From contig NZ_CP019389.1 in NCBI RefSeq assembly GCF_001971785.1, positions 879,001 through 943,000 of the forward strand: a DNA stretch of 64,000 bases. Direction: 5' to 3'. The notes under the pieces are model-generated. The model saw only the letters and a program-made list of their open reading frames with translations, was not told where the DNA came from and did not search any database. This DNA is from Seonamhaeicola sp. S2-3. Its GTDB lineage: Bacteria; Bacteroidota; Bacteroidia; Flavobacteriales; Flavobacteriaceae. Every line of letters begins with the position of its first letter. Positions within the stretch are counted from its first letter, which is position 1. A program made the translations under genes and the position numbers. Positions 26,489 through 35,178 of this stretch are shown piece after piece.

Positions 26489-27262
26489 TTACTTATTGGC
26501 TAAAACTTGTGCTTTACCAATAAATACGTCAATATTAGAGGCCTCTGTAGAGTTTGCATAATCAGATTTAATTCTTTTAAAATAAGAAAGTGCTTTATCT
26601 GCATCACCCAACTCTAAAGCAATGTTTCCAGCCTTGTATAAATACATTGGTGTAGTAAACTCATTATCTCTCATGTTAGCTGCCTGCTCATAATAATCTA
26701 ATGCATCCTCTGGCTGATTTAATTGCACAAATGCATCACCTATATTTCCTTTTGCTAAAGGCGCTAAAATTTCATCTTCACTTTTAAAGTTACTTAAATA
26801 CTCAACAGCGTTCTTATAATCTTTTAATCTTAAATAAGCTGTTCCAGCATAGTAATTTGCTAAATTAGCAGCATCTGTTCCGCTATATTCGCTAATAATG
26901 TCTAGCATTCCAAACTTTCCTTCTCCTCCATTTAATGCTAAGTTATATAATGAATCTTTAGCTACGCTTGACGTTGTTGCTTCATCAAAATATTTTTGTG
27001 CCTGATACATATCATTCATTGCAGCAACTTGTTTGGGTCCCGAAATAAATTCTCTATATCCCATAGTTCCTAAAACTATTACTGCTACAATTCCTAGAAT
27101 GATAAAAATGTATTTCTGGTTTTTTTCAACAAAAGCTTCGGTTTTTGATGCGCCTTCATCTAAGGTATTAAAAACTTCAGCAGTTGTAGAACCTTCTTCT
27201 ATATTGTGTTGTTTTTCTACTTTAGTTTTTGGTTTATATCCTCTCTTCTTGTACGTTGCCAT
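26489..27262 (-). CDS. TPR protein with a membrane anchor (YfgM-like)
   Basis: The 257 residues comprise a basic N terminus, one membrane span at about 50-68 (YIFIILGIVAVIVLGTMGY) and a periplasmic domain with at least four tetratricopeptide repeats, such as ANYYAGTAYLRLKDYKNAVEYL and KGNIGDAFVQLNQPEDALDYY. Topology and length resemble YfgM, a periplasmic TPR partner of SecYEG and chaperones. That role is inferred from architecture only. It precedes ribH and is divergent from recF. Confidence 0.82.
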   Translation of the reverse strand: MATYKKRGYKPKTKVEKQHNIEEGSTTAEVFNTLDEGASKTEAFVEKNQKYIFIILGIVAVIVLGTMGYREFISGPKQVAAMNDMYQAQKYFDEATTSSVAKDSLYNLALNGGEGKFGMLDIISEYSGTDAANLANYYAGTAYLRLKDYKNAVEYLSNFKSEDEILAPLAKGNIGDAFVQLNQPEDALDYYEQAANMRDNEFTTPMYLYKAGNIALELGDADKALSYFKRIKSDYANSTEASNIDVFIGKAQVLANK

Positions 27263-27283
27263 ATGTTATAAATTAATGCGCCG

Positions 27284-27291
27284 CAAAAATA
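27284..27291 (-). promoter_or_regulatory. -7 promoter element of the TPR-ribH operon
   Basis: TATTTTTG on the minus strand matches TAnnTTTG and ends 21 bases before the ATG at 27262, in the divergent space between this operon and recF. Confidence 0.4.
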
Positions 27292-27399
27292 TAATTTTTC
27301 TTGCTAACTAAAAGGTTATTTATTTGATATTTTTCAATAATTTGCACTTCTTTTTAACGGCTTTTCCTCTAAAACAGACTTTAATTTGTTTTTTGTAGT

Positions 27400-28479
27400 A
27401 TGATTTTAAAATCACTTTCATTACTTAATTATAAAAATTTTGATAGTATTTCATTTAATTTTAATGAAAAAATAAACTGTATTGTTGGTAACAACGGTAT
27501 TGGGAAAACCAATGTTTTAGATGCTATTTACCACTTATCTTTTGGGAAAAGCTATTTTAATCCGGTAGCTACTCAAAACATAAAACACGGTGAAGAATTT
27601 TTTGTAATTAATGGAGAATATGATAAAGACGAAAAAACTGAAAAAATAGTTATTAGCCTAAAGCGGGGGCAAAAAAAAGTTATTAAACGCAACGCAAAAG
27701 CCTACGATAAGTTTAGTGAGCATATAGGTTTTTTACCCTTAGTTATTATTTCTCCTGCAGATAGAAATTTAATTATTGAAGGTAGCGATACTAGACGAAA
27801 ATTTGTAGATAGTGTTATTTCTCAAAGCGATAAAAATTACTTATCTCACCTTATTAATTACAACAAAATATTAGCTCAACGCAATGCGCTTTTAAAATAT
27901 TTTGCTTTAAATCATACTTTTAATGCCGATACTCTTGAGGTTTACAACAACCAATTAACGGAATACGGAACGCTTATTTTTGAAAAACGAAATGCTTTTT
28001 TAAAGGAATTCATTCCTATATTTAAAGAGCGTTACTATGCTATAAGCAATGGAAATGAATCTGTTAATTTGGTATATAACAGCCATTTATTTGAGGCTAA
28101 TTTAAATACGCTGTTAACAAACGCTTTAAATAAAGATAAAGCCTTACAATACACCAGTGTTGGAATTCATAAAGACGATTTGCTTTTTAATATTGAAACA
28201 CACCCCATTAAGAAATTTGGTAGTCAAGGGCAACAAAAATCGTTTTTAATTGCTTTAAAGTTAGCACAGTTTGATTTTATAAAAGCACAAAGCGGTGTAA
28301 ACCCAATTCTGCTACTTGACGATATTTTTGACAAATTAGATGAACAACGTGTGGCTCAAATCATTAAATTAGTAGATGATGAAAATTTTGGTCAGTTATT
28401 TATTAGCGACACACATGCCGAACGTACCGAAAATGCCGTAAAGCAAGTACATCAATCTTATGAAATATTCAAACTTTAA
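27400..28479 (+). CDS. recF: DNA replication and repair protein RecF
   Basis: The 359-residue SMC-like ATPase has Walker [24 protein letters not shown], the ABC-type signature in [19 protein letters not shown] and Walker [17 protein letters not shown]. It loads RecA at gaps with RecO and RecR. The length is normal. It is followed after 13 bases by a DUF721 gene, a common pairing, so the two form an operon. Confidence 0.95.
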   Translation: MILKSLSLLNYKNFDSISFNFNEKINCIVGNNGIGKTNVLDAIYHLSFGKSYFNPVATQNIKHGEEFFVINGEYDKDEKTEKIVISLKRGQKKVIKRNAKAYDKFSEHIGFLPLVIISPADRNLIIEGSDTRRKFVDSVISQSDKNYLSHLINYNKILAQRNALLKYFALNHTFNADTLEVYNNQLTEYGTLIFEKRNAFLKEFIPIFKERYYAISNGNESVNLVYNSHLFEANLNTLLTNALNKDKALQYTSVGIHKDDLLFNIETHPIKKFGSQGQQKSFLIALKLAQFDFIKAQSGVNPILLLDDIFDKLDEQRVAQIIKLVDDENFGQLFISDTHAERTENAVKQVHQSYEIFKL

Positions 28480-28492
28480 ATTTTGAAAAACT

Positions 28493-28789
28493 ATGCCTAA
28501 ACGCCATAACGAACATATTAGCATAAAAGACGCCTTAAAAGAATTTGTAGAAACTAATAATTTAGAAAAAGGCTTAGACAAAGTTAATGTTACCGATGCT
28601 TGGGCTAAACTAATGGGTAACGGCGTTAATAATTATACAACGTCTGTAAATTTACAAAGAGACACGCTTTATGTTCAGTTAAGTTCTAGTGTTTTAAGAG
28701 AAGAACTAAGCTACGGAAAACAAAAAATAATTGATATGCTTAATGAAGAATTGGGTAAAGAAATCATTAAAAAATTGATTTTAAGATAA
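28493..28789 (+). CDS. DUF721 (DciA-like) protein
   Basis: This 98-residue protein of the DUF721 family contains SIKDALKEFVE, VTDAWAKLMGNGVNNYTTSVNLQRDTLYVQLSSSVLREELSYGKQKIIDMLN. DciA, a longer member, loads the replicative helicase in bacteria without DnaC; this short form has the same core fold signature. The position directly after recF agrees with a role in DNA replication or repair. Confidence 0.85.
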   Translation: MPKRHNEHISIKDALKEFVETNNLEKGLDKVNVTDAWAKLMGNGVNNYTTSVNLQRDTLYVQLSSSVLREELSYGKQKIIDMLNEELGKEIIKKLILR

Positions 28790-28851
28790 TTATACTTATT
28801 ATTTTATTATAAATAATTCAATTAAAACCAACAACCTATCATTATTTAACT

Positions 28852-28859
28852 TACCTTTG
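28852..28859 (+). promoter_or_regulatory. -7 promoter element of the cold shock gene
   Basis: TACCTTTG matches TAnnTTTG and lies 31 bases upstream of the ATG at 28891. The AT-rich space between leaves about 25 bases of 5' UTR. Confidence 0.45.
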
Positions 28860-28890
28860 TGGCTTAATTTTTATTTTAATACATATTACA

Positions 28891-29082
28891 ATGAGTAAAG
28901 GTACCGTAAAATTCTTCAATGATTCTAAAGGTTTTGGATTCATAGTTGAAGAGGACAACAACAAAGAACATTTCGTACACATTTCAGGACTTATCGATGA
29001 AATTCGTGAAGGCGACAATGTTGAATTCGATCTACAAGAAGGTAGAAAAGGATTAAACGCCGTAAACGTAAAAGTAATCTAA
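28891..29082 (+). CDS. Cold shock domain protein
   Basis: In these 63 residues, GTVKFFNDSKGFGFI carries RNP1 and EHFVHIS RNP2, followed by GDNVEFDLQEGRKGLNAVNV. It is one complete OB-fold of the CspA family, slightly short of the usual 66-70. It binds single-stranded RNA and DNA. It has its own promoter and a strong terminator, so it is expressed alone. Confidence 0.95.
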   Translation: MSKGTVKFFNDSKGFGFIVEEDNNKEHFVHISGLIDEIREGDNVEFDLQEGRKGLNAVNVKVI

Positions 29083-29112
29083 TAGATATATACTTTACAA
29101 TTACAAAATGCG

Positions 29113-29150
29113 AAAATCTGCTAATTTATTTTAGCAGATTTTTTTTTTTT
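29113..29150 (+). terminator. Terminator of the cold shock gene
   Basis: AAAATCTGCTAA (29113-29124) pairs fully with TTAGCAGATTTT (29131-29142), and a T run continues to 29150. Confidence 0.85.
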
Positions 29151-29151
29151 G

Positions 29152-29188
29152 CAAAAAAAAATCCAGCAAAATAATTGCTGGATTTTTT
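29152..29188 (-). terminator. Terminator of ndk
   Basis: AAAAATCCAGCA and TGCTGGATTTTT form a strong stem around a 7-base AT-rich loop, and the minus strand has a long T run after it. It is placed 21 bases past the ndk stop. Confidence 0.8.
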
Positions 29189-29208
29189 ATATCTGTTAAG
29201 TTTTTTAA

Positions 29209-29628
29209 CTAAAACTGTTCTCTTCCCGAAAAATGAAAAGCACCTTCAATAGCTGCATTTTCATCGCTATCACTTCCGTGAATAGCGTTTTCACTTATAG
29301 AATCTGCATAAAGTTTACGAATGGTTCCTTCTGCAGCATCGGCAGGATTTGTAGCTCCAATTAAAGTTCTAAAATCTTCAACAGCATTATCTTTTTCTAA
29401 TATTGCTGCTACTATTGGCCCACGAGTCATATACTCAACCAATTCACCAAAAAACGGACGCTCTTTATGTATTGCATAAAAAGTTTCTGCATCAGCTTTT
29501 GTCATTTGCGTTAATTTCATTGCTACAATTCTAAACCCTGAAGCCGAAATTTTCTCTAATATTGAGCCAATGTGTCCTTTCTCAACAGCATCTGGCTTAA
29601 GCATTGTAAATGTTCTATTTGTTGCCAT
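29209..29628 (-). CDS. ndk: Nucleoside diphosphate kinase
   Basis: The 139 residues contain [48 protein letters not shown] and the active-site stretch [12 protein letters not shown], whose His carries the phosphate. The length is normal. It equilibrates nucleoside triphosphates. It is a single gene with its own promoter and terminator. Confidence 0.97.
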   Translation of the reverse strand: MATNRTFTMLKPDAVEKGHIGSILEKISASGFRIVAMKLTQMTKADAETFYAIHKERPFFGELVEYMTRGPIVAAILEKDNAVEDFRTLIGATNPADAAEGTIRKLYADSISENAIHGSDSDENAAIEGAFHFSGREQF

Positions 29629-29647
29629 TTTATATTTTAATTTGGCG

Positions 29648-29677
29648 CAAAAGTAAGCTATTTCTATTTAAACCCAA
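29648..29677 (-). promoter_or_regulatory. Promoter of ndk
   Basis: On the minus strand TACTTTTG (29655-29648) matches the -7 element and TTG (29677-29675) the -33 element, with 19 bases between, which is the ideal spacing. Confidence 0.6.
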
Positions 29678-29713
29678 ACAAACCAATTTTAAAAAATTGT
29701 ATATTCGTCATCT

Positions 29714-30733
29714 ATGAAAAAACAAGACATTAATAGTATAAAGCAGTTATTATCAACCACTAAAAAGATTGTAATTGTTCCGCATAAAAACCCAGATGGA
29801 GATGCTATAGGCTCTACTCTTGGTTTGTACCATTACCTTTTAAAAAACAATCATAAGGCACAAGTTATAACACCTAATAATTACCCTAATTTTTTAAAAT
29901 GGATACCTGGTGAAAACTTTATTTTAAAACATGATACTCAAACCAAACTTTGCGAAAATTTAATTAATGAAGCTGAAATTATTTTCACTTTAGACTTTAA
30001 TGCGTTCCATAGAACAGGGAATATGGAAACAGTGCTTGCTAATAGTAATGCTATTAAAATAATGATTGATCATCATCAAGCTCCCGATGATTATGCAACC
30101 TATATGTTTAGTGATGTTACAATGAGTTCTACTTGTGAAATGATTTATCATTTTATAGATATGTTAGGTGATTTAGATTTAATTGATGCAAACATTGCCA
30201 CCTGTTTATACACTGGTATTATGACAGACACCGGCTCTTTTAGGTTTTCGTCAACAACAAGCACAACTCATAGAATAGTTGCAAATCTTATTGAAAAAGG
30301 TGCCAATAATGCCAACATACATAATAATGTTTATGACACCAACAGCTATAATAGGCTTCAACTTTTAGGTTGTGCTCTTAATAATTTAAAAGTAATACCA
30401 GAGTTTAAAACGGCTTATATTACATTATCTCAAAAAGAATTAAACACCTACAATTACACTAAAGGTGATACTGAAGGCGTTGTAAATTATGGATTATCAC
30501 TAGAAGGCGTAATATTAGCAGCCATATTTATTGAAGACCAGCAAGAAGGTATTATTAAAATATCGTTGCGTTCTAAAGGCAATTTTTCAGTAAACGAAAT
30601 GTCTAGAGCTCATTTTAACGGTGGCGGGCACACCAATGCCGCAGGCGGAAAAAGTTATGCTACTTTAAAAGAAACCGTTGAAAAATTTATTAGTATATTA
30701 CCTACTTATAATAAAGCCCTAAACAATGAATAA
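29714..30733 (+). CDS. DHH-family phosphoesterase (NrnA-type oligoribonuclease/pAp phosphatase)
   Basis: The 339 residues comprise an N-terminal DHH domain with VPHKNPDGDAIGST, FTLDFNAFHR and IMIDHHQAPD, and a C-terminal DHHA1 domain ending with GGGHTNAAGGKSY, the substrate-binding loop. NrnA degrades 2-5 nt RNA and dephosphorylates pAp. The family assignment is firm; the substrate preference is inferred. Its stop overlaps the gldI start by 8 bases. Confidence 0.9.
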   Translation: MKKQDINSIKQLLSTTKKIVIVPHKNPDGDAIGSTLGLYHYLLKNNHKAQVITPNNYPNFLKWIPGENFILKHDTQTKLCENLINEAEIIFTLDFNAFHRTGNMETVLANSNAIKIMIDHHQAPDDYATYMFSDVTMSSTCEMIYHFIDMLGDLDLIDANIATCLYTGIMTDTGSFRFSSTTSTTHRIVANLIEKGANNANIHNNVYDTNSYNRLQLLGCALNNLKVIPEFKTAYITLSQKELNTYNYTKGDTEGVVNYGLSLEGVILAAIFIEDQQEGIIKISLRSKGNFSVNEMSRAHFNGGGHTNAAGGKSYATLKETVEKFISILPTYNKALNNE

Positions 30734-31268
30734 ATTACTTATACTCATACTACTATTATTGGCATTTGGCTGTAAAACACCAGAAGCCAGAAGACCTATT
30801 TCATCAAAATCTGGTTCTTTTATAGATGAGTCTGTAGCAAGAAATAAAGAATTAAATGCCAAAGAACAAGCTGCTATAGAAAATATCATGAAACAAGAAA
30901 AACATGATTATATTGCTTCTGAAAGTGGATTTTGGTATTACTACAATACAAAGGTAGATGCAGATACTTTAAAAACTCCAGACTTTGGTGATATTGTTAA
31001 CTATAACTACAATGTAAAAACCTTAAATGGTAAACTCATCTACTCTAAAGCCGAAATAAAAACCCAAAATTACGCCATGGATAAGCAAGAACTTTTTACT
31101 GGCTTACGAGAAGGTTTAAAACTCATGAAAACTGGCGAAACTGTTACTTTTCTATTTCCGTCTCAAAAAGCCTATGGGTATTACGGTGATGAAAACAGAA
31201 TAGGAACTAATGTCCCTTTAATTTGCGAAGTTACAGTTAACTCTATTACTCAAAACCAAGACAAATAA
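30726..31268 (+). CDS. gldI: Gliding motility-associated peptidyl-prolyl isomerase GldI
   Basis: The 180 residues comprise a lipoprotein signal (ILLLLAFGC, Cys at about 16) and an FKBP-type domain (about 75-175: FGDIVNYNYNVKTLNGKLIY, GLREGLKLMKTGETVTFLFPSQKAYGYYGD, PLICEVTVNSI). It is the folding factor required for gliding in Flavobacterium johnsoniae, and its presence agrees with the T9SS genes at the right end of the window. It is followed after 1 base by a second PPIase gene. Confidence 0.88.
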   Translation: MNKLLILILLLLAFGCKTPEARRPISSKSGSFIDESVARNKELNAKEQAAIENIMKQEKHDYIASESGFWYYYNTKVDADTLKTPDFGDIVNYNYNVKTLNGKLIYSKAEIKTQNYAMDKQELFTGLREGLKLMKTGETVTFLFPSQKAYGYYGDENRIGTNVPLICEVTVNSITQNQDK

Positions 31269-31269
31269 A

Positions 31270-32415
31270 ATGCTTACCCTTAACAACATTTTAAAAGTTT
31301 GTTGTGCCATTTTATTAATAGCATGTGTGTCTTGTAAAGACCAATATCCAGAATTAGATAATGGTTTGTATGCAGAAATAAACACTACTAAAGGTACAAT
31401 GGTTGCCAAATTAGCCTACAAAAAAGCACCTGTAACGGTTGCAAACTTTGTATCATTAGCAGAAGCAAACAACCCCCTTGTTGATAGCACCTTTCTTGGG
31501 AAAAAATTTTATGACGGACTCACATTCCATAGGGTTATTGACTCATTTATAATTCAAACTGGAAAACCCATTAAATACGGGATGTCTGATGCGGGTTATA
31601 GGTTTAATGATGAATTTGACAAAACCCTAAAACACGATAAAAAAGGCATCTTAGCCATGGCTAACCCAGGTCGTATCAACTCTAATGGTAGTCAATTTTA
31701 CATTACTCAAATTCCAACGCCATGGTTAGACGCTTATGACGAAGAAGGTATTTTAAAATTTTGTGAAGAAGATTATGTGTTCTGCCATTCTGTTTTTGGA
31801 GAAGTTATTTTAGGTCTTAATGTTATAGACTCTATTAAAGTAAACGATGTTATAACATCTGTAAATATTATTAGAAAAGGTAGTGCTGCCATAAATTTTG
31901 ATGCCCCCAAGGTTTTCATTAACCATTTTGCAGAAGAAGAACGCAAAGAACAAGAAGCCAAAGAAAAAGCTGAAGCTATTATTAAAAAAACTAAAAAAAT
32001 ATTTGATGAACAATTAGCTAAAGCCATAACATTGCCTTCTGGTTTACAATATTATATTTCTAAAAAAGGAGAAGGCAAAAAACTCCCCAGTAATGCTATT
32101 GCAAAAGTACACTACGCCGTATATTATGAAAACGGAAAACTTATTGAAACAAGTAACTTAAAAATAGCTGAAGCCCTTTATGCCGTTAACGAAAAACGAC
32201 GAAAAGCTAACAAATACCAGCCAATAACTGCTGATATTGGTCCAGATGCACAAATGATTCCTGGATTTAAAGAAGGACTTCAGCAATTGCATGTTGGCGA
32301 TAAAGCCACCTTATTTTTGCCATACTATTTAGCTTATGGTGAAGCAGGCAATAACGGAATCCCCCCTAAATCTAATCTAATTTTTGAAGTTGAAGTTTTA
32401 GAATTACTAAGATAA
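31270..32415 (+). CDS. Peptidyl-prolyl isomerase with cyclophilin and FKBP domains
   Basis: The 381 residues comprise a lipoprotein signal (ILLIACVSC), a cyclophilin domain (about 32-205: KAPVTVANFVSLAE, FYDGLTFHRVIDSFIIQTG, GRINSNGSQFYIT), a charged helix (EEERKEQEAKEKAEAIIKKTKK), and an FKBP domain (about 255-381: GLQYYISKKGEGKKLPSNAIAKVHYAVYYENG, MIPGFKEGLQQLHVGDKATLFLPYYLAYGE). Two PPIase folds in one exported chain, next to gldI, suggest a periplasmic folding factor. Confidence 0.92.
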   Translation: MLTLNNILKVCCAILLIACVSCKDQYPELDNGLYAEINTTKGTMVAKLAYKKAPVTVANFVSLAEANNPLVDSTFLGKKFYDGLTFHRVIDSFIIQTGKPIKYGMSDAGYRFNDEFDKTLKHDKKGILAMANPGRINSNGSQFYITQIPTPWLDAYDEEGILKFCEEDYVFCHSVFGEVILGLNVIDSIKVNDVITSVNIIRKGSAAINFDAPKVFINHFAEEERKEQEAKEKAEAIIKKTKKIFDEQLAKAITLPSGLQYYISKKGEGKKLPSNAIAKVHYAVYYENGKLIETSNLKIAEALYAVNEKRRKANKYQPITADIGPDAQMIPGFKEGLQQLHVGDKATLFLPYYLAYGEAGNNGIPPKSNLIFEVEVLELLR

Positions 32416-32479
32416 TCCAACATATTTTTAACACTAAAGTTATAGTAAAAACTTATATTTACACAGTAAAATAATAAGC

Positions 32480-33409
32480 ATGCACGTATTAAAATTTGAC
32501 TGGAACCCCATAACAGGCATTGATATTATAGGTAATTTTAAATTGCACTTTTATAGCCTTATGTGGATTATTGCTTTTTTAGTTGGTTGGTACATTATGA
32601 AACGTATTTTCACCAAAGAAAAAGTATCTTTAACTTATTTAGACCCGTTGTTTATATACACCGTTTTAGCCACTATGATTGGTGCTAGATTAGGTCATGT
32701 TATATTTTATCAATCTGAACTAATATCTGAAGACTTTTTTAGTATTTTCTTACCCTTTAGCTTTAAAAATGGTATAGAATTTACCGGATTTCAAGGATTG
32801 GCAAGTCATGGAGCTGCTATTGGAATTATAGTAGGCATGTATTTATACCGAAAAAAATATAAGTACAAATCTTTACTTTGGCTGCTTGACAGATTGGTTA
32901 TATCTGTAGCCTCTGGTGCCGTATTTATTAGAATTGGAAACTTTATTAATTCTGAAATTATAGGTAAAGAATCTGGAGACTTTCCGTTAGGCGTACGTTT
33001 TATTCAAGATTATTATTACAAAAGCCAAATTACACAACTAACAGGTATAAAAGATGTTCAAAAGGCTTATAACGCAGTAACTGATAATCCGCAATTTGCT
33101 GAATTATTACAAGCAGTTCCTTATAGGCACCCCGCTCAATTATATGAGTCTTTTTGTTATATTTTTGTGTTCTTAATTTTATGGTATTTTTACTCTAAAA
33201 CTCCTAAAAAGGATCAAACTGGATTTTTATTTGGTTTATTTTTAATCTTACTCTGGACCGTTCGTTTCTTTGTTGAGTTTGTAAAAGAACCTCAAAATTT
33301 AGAACGTGCCGACTGGCTGTTAAACACAGGACAATGGTTAAGCATTCCGTTTATACTTGTTGGTTTATATTTTATGTTTGTTTACAAACCTAAACATGCT
33401 GTTAAATAA
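32480..33409 (+). CDS. lgt: Prolipoprotein diacylglyceryl transferase
   Basis: This 309-residue, seven-span membrane protein carries LHFYSLMWIIAFLVGWYIM, GARLGHVIFYQ, GLASHGAAIGIIVGMYLY with the essential His, RIGNFINSEIIG (Lgt signature) and YRHPAQLYESF. It adds diacylglycerol to lipobox Cys of exported lipoproteins, of which this window encodes several. Its stop overlaps the next start (TAATG). Confidence 0.96.
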   Translation: MHVLKFDWNPITGIDIIGNFKLHFYSLMWIIAFLVGWYIMKRIFTKEKVSLTYLDPLFIYTVLATMIGARLGHVIFYQSELISEDFFSIFLPFSFKNGIEFTGFQGLASHGAAIGIIVGMYLYRKKYKYKSLLWLLDRLVISVASGAVFIRIGNFINSEIIGKESGDFPLGVRFIQDYYYKSQITQLTGIKDVQKAYNAVTDNPQFAELLQAVPYRHPAQLYESFCYIFVFLILWYFYSKTPKKDQTGFLFGLFLILLWTVRFFVEFVKEPQNLERADWLLNTGQWLSIPFILVGLYFMFVYKPKHAVK

Positions 33410-33879
33410 TGCGTTTTAAAGGACTTTTTTATGGCTTACTAATATTAGGTTTTGTTGCTTGTAAAGACAACAACAAAGCTATTAAACAAACTAAGGTAAC
33501 TTTTAAAAAAGAAGGCGAACTCTCTATTCATAAAATTAAAACAGATTCTACTACCATTGATTTAGATATTGAAATTGCTGATACTGATTATGATATTCAA
33601 ACAGGGTTAATGTATAGAGATTCTATGAAGAACAACCAAGGCATGCTTTTTGTTTTTGATGATGAAAGACCGCGTTCTTTTTACATGAAAAACACAAAAA
33701 TTCCGTTAGACCTTATTTTTATTAAGGGAGATAAAACTATAGTGAGTTTTCAAAAAAATGCACAACCCTTTGATGAAACCTCTCTCCCTTCTAATGCACC
33801 TGCTAAGTACGTATTAGAAATTAATGCTGGTTTAGCAGATTCTTGGAACTTAAAAGTAGGTGATAGTTTAAGCTTTTAA
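33409..33879 (+). CDS. DUF192 lipoprotein
   Basis: The 156 residues comprise a lipobox (LGFVAC, Cys at about 18), then a DUF192 domain (about 45-155): IADTDYDIQTGLMYRDSMKNNQGMLFVFDDERPRSFYMKNTKIPLDLIFI and YVLEINAGLADSWNLKVGD. The family is widespread and its function is not established. It is coupled to lgt by a one-base overlap. The gene cassette begins 42 bases after its stop. Confidence 0.88.
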   Translation: MRFKGLFYGLLILGFVACKDNNKAIKQTKVTFKKEGELSIHKIKTDSTTIDLDIEIADTDYDIQTGLMYRDSMKNNQGMLFVFDDERPRSFYMKNTKIPLDLIFIKGDKTIVSFQKNAQPFDETSLPSNAPAKYVLEINAGLADSWNLKVGDSLSF

Positions 33880-33921
33880 ATTACTACTGTTTAATCTTTT
33901 GAAAGTTTATAAACCTTAAAG

Positions 33922-35006
33922 TTAGCAAACATTAGGTCGCAGAAAATTACAGCATGAGAATCATTGAATGGAATAGTCAGGGAGCATTTAGAAAAAAGAA
34001 CGATAGGATTCTATCATTGCGACCTGATATTTTGATAATTCCAGAATGTGAATCGGAAAACAAACTAAAATTTGGTGATTTGACTCCAAAACCGACTGAC
34101 TTTTTCTGGTACGGTGATTCTGAAAACAAAGGAATTGGAATTTTCTCATACTCAGACTACAAATTTGAATTATTAAAAATATTTAACCCAAGATTTAGAT
34201 TTATTATTCCATTAAAAGTCACAGGAAAAGACAGTTCATTTTTGCTTTTTGCAATTTGGGCAATGGATAATAAAGAAAAACCAGAAGCAAGATACATCGG
34301 ACAGATTTGGCTTGCGATAAATTATTACTCAAATCTTTTATCCTTGCCATGTGTTTTGACAGGTGATTTCAACTCAAATAAAATTTGGGACGAGAAAAAG
34401 CGAGTTGGAAATCATTCTGATATGGTTGAATTCCTGAAAAAGGAAAATATTTTCAGTTTGTACCATAAGCAAGAGAAAATTGAACAAGGAAAAGAAATTC
34501 ATCCAACTTTTCACATGTATCGCAAGACTGAAAAACCTTATCACATTGATTATTTTTTCGCATCAGACTTGATTATAAAAGATGGATTTGAAATTAAAGT
34601 TGGTAAAGCTAAAAACTGGATTGATTTAAGTGACCATGTTCCTTTGACACTTGAATTACAGACCAAAACGAGACTTGGAAAATTAAACGATTTGTTTAGT
34701 GACCACTTGACAATTAAGTTAAAGGAATTATCATCTGACTCACATACAAGATTCGCTGATTTAATCGCAGACTTGATTGAAAAAGCAAAGAAAATTGATA
34801 ATTTAAACGGCTCGATTGAGAGTCTTAAAAAACGAGAACAGTTGATTGTAAAATATGAGAAACTGTTTGAAATAGATAAATTGATTAACGAATTGAAAGA
34901 ATAACGTTTGCTAACAATGTGTTATACGTAATGGCGGGAAAAGTAGTAAACATCAAGTTTTGATAGCGAATAGCTCCGAAATCCGCCACTCCGCATACAC
35001 TAAACG
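33922..35006 (+). mobile_element. Single gene cassette with an integron-like attC site
   Basis: The unit starts at the cleavage-like G|TTAGCAAAC (G at 33921) and ends at G|TT (G at 35006). It contains one ORF, whose stop is two bases before the attC-like hairpin, and no promoter, which is the normal compact build of a cassette. Joining its two ends as a circle recreates GTTAGCAAAC opposite GTTTGCTAAC. No integron integrase gene is in the window. The encoded gene uses TTG for Leu often, while neighbouring genes use TTA, consistent with an outside origin. Confidence 0.65.
33954..34904 (+). CDS. Endonuclease/exonuclease/phosphatase-family protein carried on the cassette
   Basis: The 316 residues comprise an EEP (DNase I-like) domain over about 1-225: MRIIEWNSQGAFRKK, ILIIPECESE with the metal-binding Glu, CVLTGDFNSNKIWD, HIDYFFASD and DLSDHVPLTLEL with the terminal Asp-His. 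All catalytic positions are present. A C-terminal 90-residue helical, probably coiled-coil part follows (LSDHLTIKL-like, IEKAKKIDNLNGSIESLKK). There is no signal peptide, so it is cytoplasmic and probably acts on nucleic acid. A defence role is possible, as for many cassette genes, but nothing in the sequence proves it. Confidence 0.82.
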   Translation: MRIIEWNSQGAFRKKNDRILSLRPDILIIPECESENKLKFGDLTPKPTDFFWYGDSENKGIGIFSYSDYKFELLKIFNPRFRFIIPLKVTGKDSSFLLFAIWAMDNKEKPEARYIGQIWLAINYYSNLLSLPCVLTGDFNSNKIWDEKKRVGNHSDMVEFLKKENIFSLYHKQEKIEQGKEIHPTFHMYRKTEKPYHIDYFFASDLIIKDGFEIKVGKAKNWIDLSDHVPLTLELQTKTRLGKLNDLFSDHLTIKLKELSSDSHTRFADLIADLIEKAKKIDNLNGSIESLKKREQLIVKYEKLFEIDKLINELKE

Positions 35007-35008
35007 TT
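34906..35008 (+). repeat. attC-like recombination site
   Basis: Outer arm R'' is GTTTGCTAAC (34906-34915); its partner GTTAGCAAAC lies at the other end of the cassette (33921-33930). An unpaired spacer (AAT / TAAAC) follows, then a long stem: 34919-34937 with 34983-35000, including GTGT/ACAC, a single extrahelical T at 34923, and TGGCGG/CCGCCA. A 45-base variable tip closes it. This is the order R, spacer, L, extrahelical base, variable terminus that defines integron attC sites. GTTAGCA deviates from GTTRRRY at the last two positions. Confidence 0.65.
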
Positions 35009-35178
35009 ATCTGTTGTCATATGGTTAATTGTGGTACGAAAACCAAAGTACCCAGACGTAAGTGGTTCTGAATCATAGAAATTAAAAATTAATTGGTTGT
35101 TTCTGTAATATTGAATGTGGGTTTTAAAACTTTAACTCTCTTGGTAAAAACTTTATAAAATATTAGCGTGTTGCTTTT

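Noticed and set aside
34905-35008. The hairpin after the EEP gene as an ordinary terminator
   Set aside because: It lacks a T run, is over 90 bases long with an extrahelical base and unpaired spacer, and its outer arm is complementary to the other end of the gene unit.
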